Assembly: GCA_009781755.1 (NCBI GenBank)
Contig: WQVD01000013.1
Location: 1-64,000, forward strand
Length of the DNA stretch: 64,000 bases
Direction: 5' to 3'
Source of the DNA: Defluviitaleaceae bacterium
GTDB lineage: Bacteria; Bacillota; Clostridia; Lachnospirales; WQUN01
Shown: positions 45,073-52,831 of the stretch, one piece after another
How positions within the stretch are numbered: the first letter of the stretch is position 1
Layout of the letters: each line of letters starts with the position of its first letter
The notes under the pieces: generated by a model
What the model was told of the DNA's origin: nothing
Database searches by the model: none
Seen by the model: the letters and a program-made list of their open reading frames with translations, nothing else
Position numbers and translations under genes: made by a program

Positions 45073-46482
45073 ATGACCACTGCACAAGCCTACCGCGATT
45101 ATTTGACCCGCACTAAGAAAAATGAATCCCTAGTTAACATTAAAATGGAATGCTTCCACGCATTCGAGGCCACAGTGGCAGACCTCGCCGCAATCACCGA
45201 CCAAGACATCTACGCCTTCATCCGCCCCGACGACACTGATTGTCGCGCAGGGCACATCAAAAACGCCAACGAATTTTTCCTCCACTTTGCCACGTTTATC
45301 GAAAAAGAACATCCGTCACTGGCAAACACGGCGGCCGTCATCCGCGGTTATTTTCAAGCTCGGTTTATCACCACCGCACAACGCCATGTAACGGACAAAA
45401 AAGCAAAAATTATACCCATGCCCGATGACACACAAATCGACCTAAGGCACTTGACGGGGTTGTCACACGACGACTTTGCAAGTGCCTTTGCGTTTTTGCA
45501 ACAGCTCGTAATCCAATGCTACGATGCCATCGCGGAGTCACCCCTACTGTGGGGCTACCCGGATTACGTCACCACCGAGGGGCATTACAATCGGTTGGTG
45601 GATGTGCTTTTCGCCCTTGTTTTTTATGGAACGCACTGCGAAGGCGTGATTACCGTGGACACGAAGGCTTTTTTCGCATCGCCCTCCATTAAACGCCACA
45701 AGAAACTGGAGCGCATGATGGACGGTCTGGCACAAATGGGCTTCGCATTTGAAAATATAAAATCTGAAACCTTCCGCGTGTCGTTCCCATCTCACCCGCA
45801 TGTCATCACCGCGCTTTTTGCCTACGCGCGCCAACTTTCGCCCGACCGCCAGAGCTGGTGGCAATACAGCATCGCGGTGCAGAGTTTCTCGCACCGCTTC
45901 GTCGAGAACCCTGCTGCGCAAGCATACGAACCCGCGTATCTGGCGGAAATGGACTACGGCAACGAAACGCTGCGCGAAATCAAACGCCTCCTGCATGCCG
46001 AAGCCGCAAAATACGGCTACACCGTGGACAAGCAAAACTGGCAAGACCCCAACGGTGCCCGCCTAACCAAAGGCGCCAAGCAATTCCTGACCGTGCAACA
46101 AGGCCGACGCACCCCCAACACAAATCACTTCGAGCCGCACGCAACCCAAATCGGCACAAAAGTCTCCTTCATCCACGCCTTCGCCAAGGCCCCCGACAAG
46201 ATGCACGCCCTGTGCGCCCGCTTCCCTCAAGTCTTCCGCCTAGACGACCCCGGCACCTGTTGCAACGACAACCCCGCCAGCGGCCACTCCTTCGCCGACA
46301 AATCCGAAAAATCTGGCCGCCGCTGCGCCTTCGTCATGCGCTTCACCTTCGACGGCACAGCTTACAAACGTTGCGGACTAGGCAATTTCTTCTTCAACGA
46401 CCTCACCCCGGGTGATGTAATGGCAATCTTGGAAATGTATTTAATAGAAAATAACATTAAAACGCCAAGAATCCGGTCATGA
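45073..46482 (+). CDS. Unknown protein with C-terminal four-cysteine module
   Basis: A 469-residue soluble protein. The N-terminal ~330 residues are not recognised. The C-terminal part has CC near residue 393, then C in SGRRCAFVM, FTFDGTAYKRC and NFFFNDLTPGDVMAILEMYL, the same cysteine module (xFDGxxYxxC...F..LT) as in the proteins at 23221, 60345 and 60864. This looks like a zinc- or iron-sulfur-binding site. AAAGGAGGC precedes ATG 45073. Codon usage is like neighbours; no operon partner. Confidence 0.7.
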   Translation: MTTAQAYRDYLTRTKKNESLVNIKMECFHAFEATVADLAAITDQDIYAFIRPDDTDCRAGHIKNANEFFLHFATFIEKEHPSLANTAAVIRGYFQARFITTAQRHVTDKKAKIIPMPDDTQIDLRHLTGLSHDDFASAFAFLQQLVIQCYDAIAESPLLWGYPDYVTTEGHYNRLVDVLFALVFYGTHCEGVITVDTKAFFASPSIKRHKKLERMMDGLAQMGFAFENIKSETFRVSFPSHPHVITALFAYARQLSPDRQSWWQYSIAVQSFSHRFVENPAAQAYEPAYLAEMDYGNETLREIKRLLHAEAAKYGYTVDKQNWQDPNGARLTKGAKQFLTVQQGRRTPNTNHFEPHATQIGTKVSFIHAFAKAPDKMHALCARFPQVFRLDDPGTCCNDNPASGHSFADKSEKSGRRCAFVMRFTFDGTAYKRCGLGNFFFNDLTPGDVMAILEMYLIENNIKTPRIRS

Positions 46483-46522
46483 TTTTTGATAAAAAATCGA
46501 AACGGGCATCCATATATTAGAT

Positions 46523-47353
46523 CTATTTTGTATTATCTTTTAAAATCGCAATAGCCATTGCAATTATTGCTATTAAAGGCCCAAGAAAGGTTCTGGCCTG
46601 TTCTTGTATAGGTAAAAACGCACTTCCCACAGCAATAATACCAAGAATAATAAATGGCCCAATTTTATATAACTTTTGTTTAACTTTGTTAACGGGTTTG
46701 TTTTCTTCCTCTGTTTTAACTTGACGTTTAAATTCCTTCATTTTTTCCAACACTTCAGCGTTTTCATCTTCTGAACGTAAAAATATTTTTTTTATTCCTT
46801 CAAAATTAGTATAAATCCCGCTATCCACTTCTTCTCTATATTTTTTGGGAGGTTGAATGCCATTATCTTGAAGTAACGTTGTAAAAGCTCTTCTCCCCTC
46901 ATATTCTTGATTTGTTTTCGTCGTTAATTTATTAAACGCAATTTGTGCAATTGCATCGCGTCTACATTCTATTTGTCTTGGCATATTTGAATTATTGTGG
47001 TACATAAAAATAAGTCGTCCTACGTATCCGGGATGAACTAATCCTGAAATAGGTGATAGTCCTTTAACAATAAAATCGGATTTTGAATACAATTCACCCA
47101 TTAAATTGTAATCAATTGCAACCGTTTCATGTGTAATAATAAGAACGCAATCTTCACGTTCAATAATTAATTTTTCTGGTTCTTCTGGTTTTTCTTCATT
47201 TTTTATAGCATTTATTTCTGTTCCATTTTTCAATGACCATGCCCAATTACTTGCTGTTAAACTTACAGAAGCTCCATGTATATTTGAAGTCTTCAATGGA
47301 TGAATGATTATGCTTTCACCCAATCCTCTGATGATATCTTCATACGACAACAT
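46523..47353 (-). CDS. Membrane-anchored, active-site-degenerate dCTP deaminase-fold protein
   Basis: A 276-residue protein. Residues 1-165 align along their length with E. coli Dcd: LSYEDIIRGLGESIIIHPLK, GLVHPGYVGRLIF and NNSNMPRQIECRRDAIAQIA. Against Dcd, Arg110 is Lys, Ser112 is Asp, Arg115 is Val and the catalytic Glu138 is Met, so deamination is unlikely. A charged coil (about 190-225) leads to two C-terminal membrane helices (FIILGIIAVGSAFLPI and LGPLIAIIAMAIAIL). AGGAGG precedes ATG 47353. The gene is markedly AT-rich and follows the alarmone synthetase by 28 bases. Probable role: membrane-tethered nucleotide sensor or effector (inference). Confidence 0.75.
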   Translation of the reverse strand: MLSYEDIIRGLGESIIIHPLKTSNIHGASVSLTASNWAWSLKNGTEINAIKNEEKPEEPEKLIIEREDCVLIITHETVAIDYNLMGELYSKSDFIVKGLSPISGLVHPGYVGRLIFMYHNNSNMPRQIECRRDAIAQIAFNKLTTKTNQEYEGRRAFTTLLQDNGIQPPKKYREEVDSGIYTNFEGIKKIFLRSEDENAEVLEKMKEFKRQVKTEEENKPVNKVKQKLYKIGPFIILGIIAVGSAFLPIQEQARTFLGPLIAIIAMAIAILKDNTK

Positions 47354-47381
47354 AAATCCCGCCTCCTAAGCGCTCATTATT

Positions 47382-48008
47382 TTAATACGCGATATCAATA
47401 AGCTCCTGTATCTTGTACATGCGTTCATCCAAGTCCGCGATTTGCCCGGCGCATTCTTTTAAACCCTCTGCCAGGTGCAGCGGCATGCCGGATTTGTACT
47501 TGTAACGTATTTTATGCTCCAGCGATGCCCAAAAGTCCATGGCCGAGGTACGAATTTGGATTTCCACGGGTAGCCGCTCCACACAGTCGGAGAGGTAAAC
47601 CGGTATTTCCAAAATGAGATGGTGCGACCGATACCCCGACGGCTTGGGTTTTTTTACATAGTTTTTCTCGCTGATAATTTTTATGTCGGGTTGGGCTTTG
47701 AACACCTCGGCGATGTAGTCGATATCCTTGGCGTAGGCGCAAATACAACGGAAGCCCACAATGTCGGTGAGGTGATTGCGGGCAGATTCTGTCGTTACGG
47801 GCAAGCTTAGGCGATGCAATTTTTCGGCGATGGATTCGAAGGATTTGAGGCGTTTTTTTATATGTTCGATGGGATTGTGGCCTTTTATGTTGTCAAAATC
47901 CTCTAACAAGATGTCCATGCGCATGTCCATATTCTTGAGCGCACAACGGTACAGCACCAGCAGCTCCTTGATTTTTACAAATTCGTCGGGAGAAAAACGC
48001 ACATCCAT
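47382..48008 (-). CDS. Small alarmone synthetase, RelA/SpoT family (YjbM/RelQ-like)
   Basis: A 208-residue GTP pyrophosphokinase with only the synthetase domain. Substrate motifs: HLTDIVGFRCICAYAKDI, KPKPSGYRSHHLIL (ATP/GTP site) and VEIQIRTSAMDFWASLEHK with the catalytic glutamate. No hydrolase, TGS or ACT domain. It makes (p)ppGpp from ATP and GDP/GTP. GAAGGTG precedes ATG 48008. It is 17 bases after a histidine kinase gene and 28 before the Dcd-fold gene, which implies joint control. Confidence 0.92.
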   Translation of the reverse strand: MDVRFSPDEFVKIKELLVLYRCALKNMDMRMDILLEDFDNIKGHNPIEHIKKRLKSFESIAEKLHRLSLPVTTESARNHLTDIVGFRCICAYAKDIDYIAEVFKAQPDIKIISEKNYVKKPKPSGYRSHHLILEIPVYLSDCVERLPVEIQIRTSAMDFWASLEHKIRYKYKSGMPLHLAEGLKECAGQIADLDERMYKIQELIDIAY

Positions 48009-48025
48009 ACGGCACCTTCTTCAAA

Positions 48026-49357
48026 TTATTTTTTGCTTGCCAAAGGAAGCGAAATGGTAAGCACCGCACCTTTTTCTTTATTTTCGGCTGTGGCGGTGCC
48101 GTTGTGTTGGTCGATGATGGACTTGACGATGGCCAACCCAATGCCCGACAAGCCATTTTTTCCGCGATAAAAACGTTCAAACACATGCGGCAGCGAGTCG
48201 GGTTCAAACCCCGGTCCGTCGTCGATGACGCGTACCACCGCGCGGCCATCCGCCGCATGGCACTCAACAATAATTTCACTTTCGGCATAACGCAGGGCGT
48301 TGGAAATCAAATTATCCAGCGCGCGCTCGATATAAGATTTTATGCAAGAGATCATCACAGAGCTATCATCATGACGCAGCGTGATCAACCCTTTTTGCAT
48401 GGGGTTTTCGTGCAGGCGGATACGCTTTTCTACCAAGTCAATCAAGTTAACCTCGTCGCGGTTGGGGTTGGTGATGTTGTCGATACGCGACACGTACAGG
48501 ATATCGCCCACCATGCCGGTTAGGCGGTTGGTGGCATCCAATATAACAGTGCTGGCATCCTTCGCATCCATGATGCCGTGGTTTATGCCCTCGGCGTACA
48601 ATTTGATGGACATCAGCGGCGTGCGCAACTCATGCGATACGTTTTGGAAGAACGTTTTTTGTTCATTATCATACTTTGCCAATTGCCGCGCGGCATGGTT
48701 TAAGCTTTGGTTCAACGTGTCGAATTCTTCGTTACGGAAGGTCGCTTCATTGGGCGAAAAATCCCCCCGTCCAATCTGCTGCGCAAAGTGGTTCAAGTTA
48801 TGCAGCGGCCAAGCCAGCGACCCCGCCAAAAATGTGGTGATAATCATCGCAAACGCCCATATCACCGCCACCAACAACAACAATAACAAATTAACCCGCG
48901 TAGAAAAGCGCGAAATATCCGTCACATCTACATAAAAAACCGCGTACCAATCCGTGTAGCTAAACGCCGGCAACGACGTAACATAAAAAATACCGCCCGA
49001 TGTACGCAAACGGCGGTTATTTAATTCCCCGGGGGAAAGGTTATGCAATTGCAATAATTCAGCCACTTCAACAGACTCATACGTTGCAATGTGCGGGTAC
49101 AATAATTCAAATTGATCGTTAATGTAAAATTGATTCACACGACGGCCAAACATTCCGTGCCGTACCAACATTGTGAATCCGCTCATATCTACATAGGATT
49201 CCTGCACTTCGTTCAATTCCGCAACCGCGTTTTGGCGCACGACAATCCGCAACACCAATTGAAACGCGCCACCAATCAACACAAACGACAAAAATAATAA
49301 CAGCGCGAACGCCGTCAGTATGCTGCCACGTAAGTTGCGTCTTACACGGTTAAACAA
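48026..49357 (-). CDS. Sensor histidine kinase
   Basis: A 443-residue membrane kinase. Two helices (about 12-40 and 155-180) flank a ~115-residue extracellular sensor region; a HAMP domain follows (WPLHNLNHFAQQIGRGDF), then the DHp box NVSHELRTPL with His242, and a HATPase domain with DNLISNALRYA, DDGPGFE and GIGLAIV. The start is TTG 49357, overlapping the response regulator stop, so they are tightly coupled. Signal unknown. Confidence 0.93.
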   Translation of the reverse strand: MFNRVRRNLRGSILTAFALLLFLSFVLIGGAFQLVLRIVVRQNAVAELNEVQESYVDMSGFTMLVRHGMFGRRVNQFYINDQFELLYPHIATYESVEVAELLQLHNLSPGELNNRRLRTSGGIFYVTSLPAFSYTDWYAVFYVDVTDISRFSTRVNLLLLLLVAVIWAFAMIITTFLAGSLAWPLHNLNHFAQQIGRGDFSPNEATFRNEEFDTLNQSLNHAARQLAKYDNEQKTFFQNVSHELRTPLMSIKLYAEGINHGIMDAKDASTVILDATNRLTGMVGDILYVSRIDNITNPNRDEVNLIDLVEKRIRLHENPMQKGLITLRHDDSSVMISCIKSYIERALDNLISNALRYAESEIIVECHAADGRAVVRVIDDGPGFEPDSLPHVFERFYRGKNGLSGIGLAIVKSIIDQHNGTATAENKEKGAVLTISLPLASKK

Positions 49358-49733
49358 CTTCGCCCCGCTCGTAGGCGATACGACGGAAGAGTGCCTTCAC
49401 CCGCATCACAAAAGTCATCGGGCTCACCGGCTTGGTGAAGAAATCATCCGCGCCCAAGTCCAAGCCCGTTTGGCAATCCAAGTCAGAATCCCGCGCTGTA
49501 AGCATAAAAATAGGCACGTAACTAACGCGCCGCAATTCTCTGCACACCGTGAACCCGTTGGAACCGGGCATCATCACATCCAGCACCACCAAATCGGCAG
49601 CCCTCTCCGCAAACGCGGTCAACAAAGCATCGCCGTTTTCAAATGCTTCTACTTGGTATCCCGCATTTTCCAAAAAAACTTTCAACGCATCGCGAATATA
49701 ATTGTCATCGTCTGCGATATAAATTAATTTCAT
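49350..49733 (-). CDS. Single-domain (receiver-only) response regulator
   Basis: A 127-residue CheY-like receiver with the acidic pocket DDD (8-10), phospho-acceptor Asp52 in VVLDVMMPG, Thr79 and Lys101 in FTKP. It looks like the N-terminal half of an OmpR-type regulator, ending in RVKALFRRIAYERGEVV, just where the DNA-binding domain should begin; the frame then stops inside the kinase gene. Output must be by protein contact, or the effector domain has been lost. A CCAACCC/GGGTTGG hairpin covers the ribosome site just before ATG 49733. Confidence 0.88.
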   Translation of the reverse strand: MKLIYIADDDNYIRDALKVFLENAGYQVEAFENGDALLTAFAERAADLVVLDVMMPGSNGFTVCRELRRVSYVPIFMLTARDSDLDCQTGLDLGADDFFTKPVSPMTFVMRVKALFRRIAYERGEVV

Positions 49734-49735
49734 GC

Positions 49736-49762
49736 CACCAACCCCTTTGGGTTGGATTATAC
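49736..49762 (-). promoter_or_regulatory. Hairpin and possible -10 ahead of the response regulator gene
   Basis: On the minus strand TATAAT is followed by CCAACCC-AAAG-GGGTTGG, a 7-bp stem whose right arm is the GGGGTTGG that would serve as ribosome site. The -35 is poor. Either an internal promoter with translational control or a weak terminator after asnB. Confidence 0.4.
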
Positions 49763-49763
49763 A

Positions 49764-51608
49764 TTAAAAATAAGATTCGTACCACAAAATGAACATAAAA
49801 ATTGTCCAAATCTGCCGAGAGTTGTCTATTTTGCCCAATTTGTGATGTTCCAACATCGCCAATATCTTCTCTTGCTGAAAAATTTCACCAACAAACGGCT
49901 GCTCAAAGGCTTGACGCACGCGATTGTAATATTTTTCTTCGCGCAGCCACAAGCGGGTAGGTACGGGGAAACCGCGCCTCGCTTTAGGTTTGCCGTCGGG
50001 GAAGTTGGCCAATGCCGCTTGTTTCAACGCGTACTTGGTACCCTTGGCGTTGACGCGGTGCTTTGTCGATATCGTCGATGCCACCGCAAAGACTTCTTTA
50101 TCCAAGAACGGGGTGCGGATTTCCAACGAATTGGCCATGGCCATGCGGTCTGCTTTCAACAAGATGTCGCCCGCCAGCCACAGGTGCACGTCCAAATATT
50201 GCATTTTGGTAATGTCGTCGTAACCGTTCGCGTTGGCGGCGTCGTAATACGGGCGCGTGATGTCCGTTGCACGTATACCGCTCACAAACGCAGGCTGCAA
50301 TAAATCGGCACGCTCTTCGTCGGTGAAGGTGTGGAAATTGCCGATGTAGCGCTCTTCAATGGCCTTGCCCGCCAACGTCAAGAAGCGTTTGCCCTTGAAA
50401 TGCACGGGGATTTTTTGCACCAATTTACTAATCATCCGCCGCACGGGCATGGGGATAATCTTCATGAAGCCTAAATTATACGTCCGATGATAATGTTCGT
50501 ATCCGCCAAAAAATTCGTCCGCACCCTCGCCGGTTAGCGCACCCTTTACGTGCGCTCGCGCAGTTTGGCACACGAAGTACAGCGCAATCGCCGCCGGATC
50601 GGCTAAGGGCTCGTCCATATAATACTGCACGGTCTTTAACACTTTCCAAAATTCCGACGTAGTGATTACCCGGCTTATATTTTCGATACCCTTCGCCTCA
50701 GCCAATGATTTTGCGCTTTCAATTTCCGAGAAACCCTCGTACTCAAAACCGACAGAAAATGATTTTTTTACATTGGACACGGCGGTGATGTAGCTGGAAT
50801 CCCACCCACCGGACAGGAATGTGCCCAGCTCCGCTTCCGACCGTTCGTGAAACATCACGCTGTCTTTGACCACCGCGTCAATTTGCGCCACCACATCGTT
50901 TAAACCCTGCCTACCCTTGTGCGCATCGCTAGGGTTAAACGCTGCCTGCCAATACCGCGTCAGGATAACTTCGCCGTCCTTGTACCGCATAAAATACGCC
51001 GCAGGCAGCTTAAAAACCCCCTTGAAAAGCGTCTCTTCCAACACCGAATATTGGAACGTTAAATACGCTTCCAGCGCCACCGGGTTCAACGCCTGCACAA
51101 ACGCAGGATACTCCATAAACGACTTGATTTCCGAGGCAAAAAGCAACGCTCCGCCCACTTGTGTGTAATAAAACGGCTTGATGCCAAAAAAATCACGCGC
51201 GGCAAAAATCTCACCTGTCGCGTGAACATAAATGGCGAACGCAAACATGCCGCGCAAATGCGACAGCATCCCCTCGCCGTATTCTTCGTATAAATGCAGC
51301 AGCACTTCTGTGTCCGATGTAGAGGCGAATTGATGCCCTTTTACTGCCAGCTCCGCCCGCAGCTCAATATGATTATATATTTCGCCGTTAAAAACAATCG
51401 TCAATGCGCCATCCGCCGTCCGCATAGGCTGGTTGCCATGGGTCAAATCAAAAAACGCTAGCCGCCGAAACCCCAGCGATATGCCCGCATCCACAAAATA
51501 ACCTTCGCCATCCGGGCCGCGGTGCGCCACGCGCTCGGCCATACGGCGGATTACGGTGTTTTCATTATCGTTATATTCGCTACCTGTGAAACCTACAAAA
51601 CCACACAT
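49764..51608 (-). CDS. asnB: Asparagine synthetase (glutamine-hydrolysing)
   Basis: A 614-residue class II amidotransferase making asparagine from aspartate, glutamine and ATP. The nucleophile Cys2 (MCGFVGF) follows the start, then RGPDGEGYF, FNGEIYNH and SDTEVLL in the glutaminase domain; the synthetase PPi loop is FLSGGWDSS with Trp where Val is usual, followed by GEGADEFFGGYEHY. AAGGAG precedes ATG 51608. Thirty bases separate it from the response regulator, so it may head the same transcript. Confidence 0.95.
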   Translation of the reverse strand: MCGFVGFTGSEYNDNENTVIRRMAERVAHRGPDGEGYFVDAGISLGFRRLAFFDLTHGNQPMRTADGALTIVFNGEIYNHIELRAELAVKGHQFASTSDTEVLLHLYEEYGEGMLSHLRGMFAFAIYVHATGEIFAARDFFGIKPFYYTQVGGALLFASEIKSFMEYPAFVQALNPVALEAYLTFQYSVLEETLFKGVFKLPAAYFMRYKDGEVILTRYWQAAFNPSDAHKGRQGLNDVVAQIDAVVKDSVMFHERSEAELGTFLSGGWDSSYITAVSNVKKSFSVGFEYEGFSEIESAKSLAEAKGIENISRVITTSEFWKVLKTVQYYMDEPLADPAAIALYFVCQTARAHVKGALTGEGADEFFGGYEHYHRTYNLGFMKIIPMPVRRMISKLVQKIPVHFKGKRFLTLAGKAIEERYIGNFHTFTDEERADLLQPAFVSGIRATDITRPYYDAANANGYDDITKMQYLDVHLWLAGDILLKADRMAMANSLEIRTPFLDKEVFAVASTISTKHRVNAKGTKYALKQAALANFPDGKPKARRGFPVPTRLWLREEKYYNRVRQAFEQPFVGEIFQQEKILAMLEHHKLGKIDNSRQIWTIFMFILWYESYF

Positions 51609-51628
51609 AATTGCTCCTTATTAACGTC

Positions 51629-51700
51629 GCCGAAAGGTAAGCGGGCTCGTTGGAATGGAACGTGCGCTTACCCATTCCAACGAGCCCGCTCACCTTTGGC
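51629..51700. repeat. Long inverted repeat ahead of asnB
   Basis: GCCGAAAGGTAAGCGGGCTC GTTGGAATGG (arms of about 29-30 bases) pairs with the reverse complement at 51672-51700 with one bulge and one or two mismatches, loop of about 12 bases. No T run. It would lie in the asnB leader or behind the lipoprotein gene. No T-box features. Confidence 0.7.
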
Positions 51701-51760
51701 ATCACTATTTTGAAAATTAATACAATTGTTGGAGTTGCTTTTTGTTAAATCGAATTATTC

Positions 51761-52780
51761 TTAGGCTATTTCAAATTCTGCGTAGAGGCGATGGCCTTGG
51801 CCGGGCGCACCCGGTACATTGTGGCGAAAATGTTCGTGTATATATGCTTCATCTACATCCAATTGCACATCAATAACCAATTGCCATAAATAGGGGTTGA
51901 TGGTTTGCCAGCGATGAATATTTGTGATGCATCCTATTTCATCGTACCAATTTACGGTCATGGAGAGGGATTCTCCGACGGCCAGGTGTTTGGGGTCATT
52001 GGCTTCCCAGTGATTAAAAATCATGTATTCCAATCCGGCGGAACGTCTGCCTTCGGGATGTATTTCCTCCCAGCCCATAAAAATCATATTGATGTAATAG
52101 GCGTAGTGAGGATTGTTGTTTGTCAGTGTGAAGTCCAAGCCATGGCGGTTGTGATTTGTTATCATTATATCCAGATGGGCAAAACGCCCGAAAGCGATTT
52201 CTGCCAGTGCGTCTTGCTCCGCCAGCCAGCTGTCGTGGGTTTCTTGCCATTCATCCGAGATGTGGAATATTGCGAAAAAATTGCGTCCGGCGCTTGGGTC
52301 AGCATTCCATCCAATGGAAAAAGTACGTACCACGCGGTATTTGCCGGGCGTTAATTCGCCGTACATGAATTCCCAACCAATGTCGCTGTGTATAGTTGCT
52401 TGGGCTTGAATTGAAAGCAATGGTAAAGTCCATGCAACGCTATTTACATATGGTATGCGCGCCCACGTACCGTCTTCATAACGTTCCACGTGGAACATTG
52501 TCCCATGTGATATATTCCGCTCGGTATTGTTAATCATGGACAACCGCACGCCTGTAGGCGTTACACTGTCCGCAGGGATGTACAATCGGAAGCCTTCAAA
52601 GGCATTGGCTCCGGTGGGTTCGCTATTTGTTTCTTTGTCAATGATGTATTCATCATCAACCGACATTTCCGAAAAGGAGCGTTCATCATTCGCATAATTA
52701 TACGCGGTTGTTTCGTAGGCGCATGCGGTAATGGTTATGATTACCGCTATTATTATCGCTACAAATAATAATTTTTTCAC
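51761..52780 (-). CDS. Lipoprotein with bacterial Ig-like domains (Big_14-like)
   Basis: A 339-residue lipoprotein beginning at GTG 52780 (AGGGG upstream); the lipobox is TITAC. Two beta-sandwich regions are suggested: residues about 65-165 (VRLSMINNTERNISHGTMFH, then YGELTPGKYRVVRTFSIGW) follow the bacterial Ig-like pattern seen in clostridial lipoproteins, and about 200-335 is a second, related sandwich. Tryptophan-rich. Function unknown, presumably surface-exposed adhesion or sensing. Stands alone. Confidence 0.75.
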   Translation of the reverse strand: MKKLLFVAIIIAVIITITACAYETTAYNYANDERSFSEMSVDDEYIIDKETNSEPTGANAFEGFRLYIPADSVTPTGVRLSMINNTERNISHGTMFHVERYEDGTWARIPYVNSVAWTLPLLSIQAQATIHSDIGWEFMYGELTPGKYRVVRTFSIGWNADPSAGRNFFAIFHISDEWQETHDSWLAEQDALAEIAFGRFAHLDIMITNHNRHGLDFTLTNNNPHYAYYINMIFMGWEEIHPEGRRSAGLEYMIFNHWEANDPKHLAVGESLSMTVNWYDEIGCITNIHRWQTINPYLWQLVIDVQLDVDEAYIHEHFRHNVPGAPGQGHRLYAEFEIA

Positions 52781-52831
52781 ACACAAAAACCCCTTCGCGC
52801 TATTATTTATTCGTTAAATAATGCAACGTTA

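Noticed and set aside
51609-51760. Possible T-box controlling asnB
   Set aside because: The leader holds a long inverted repeat only; no T-box bulge sequence or specifier stem was seen.
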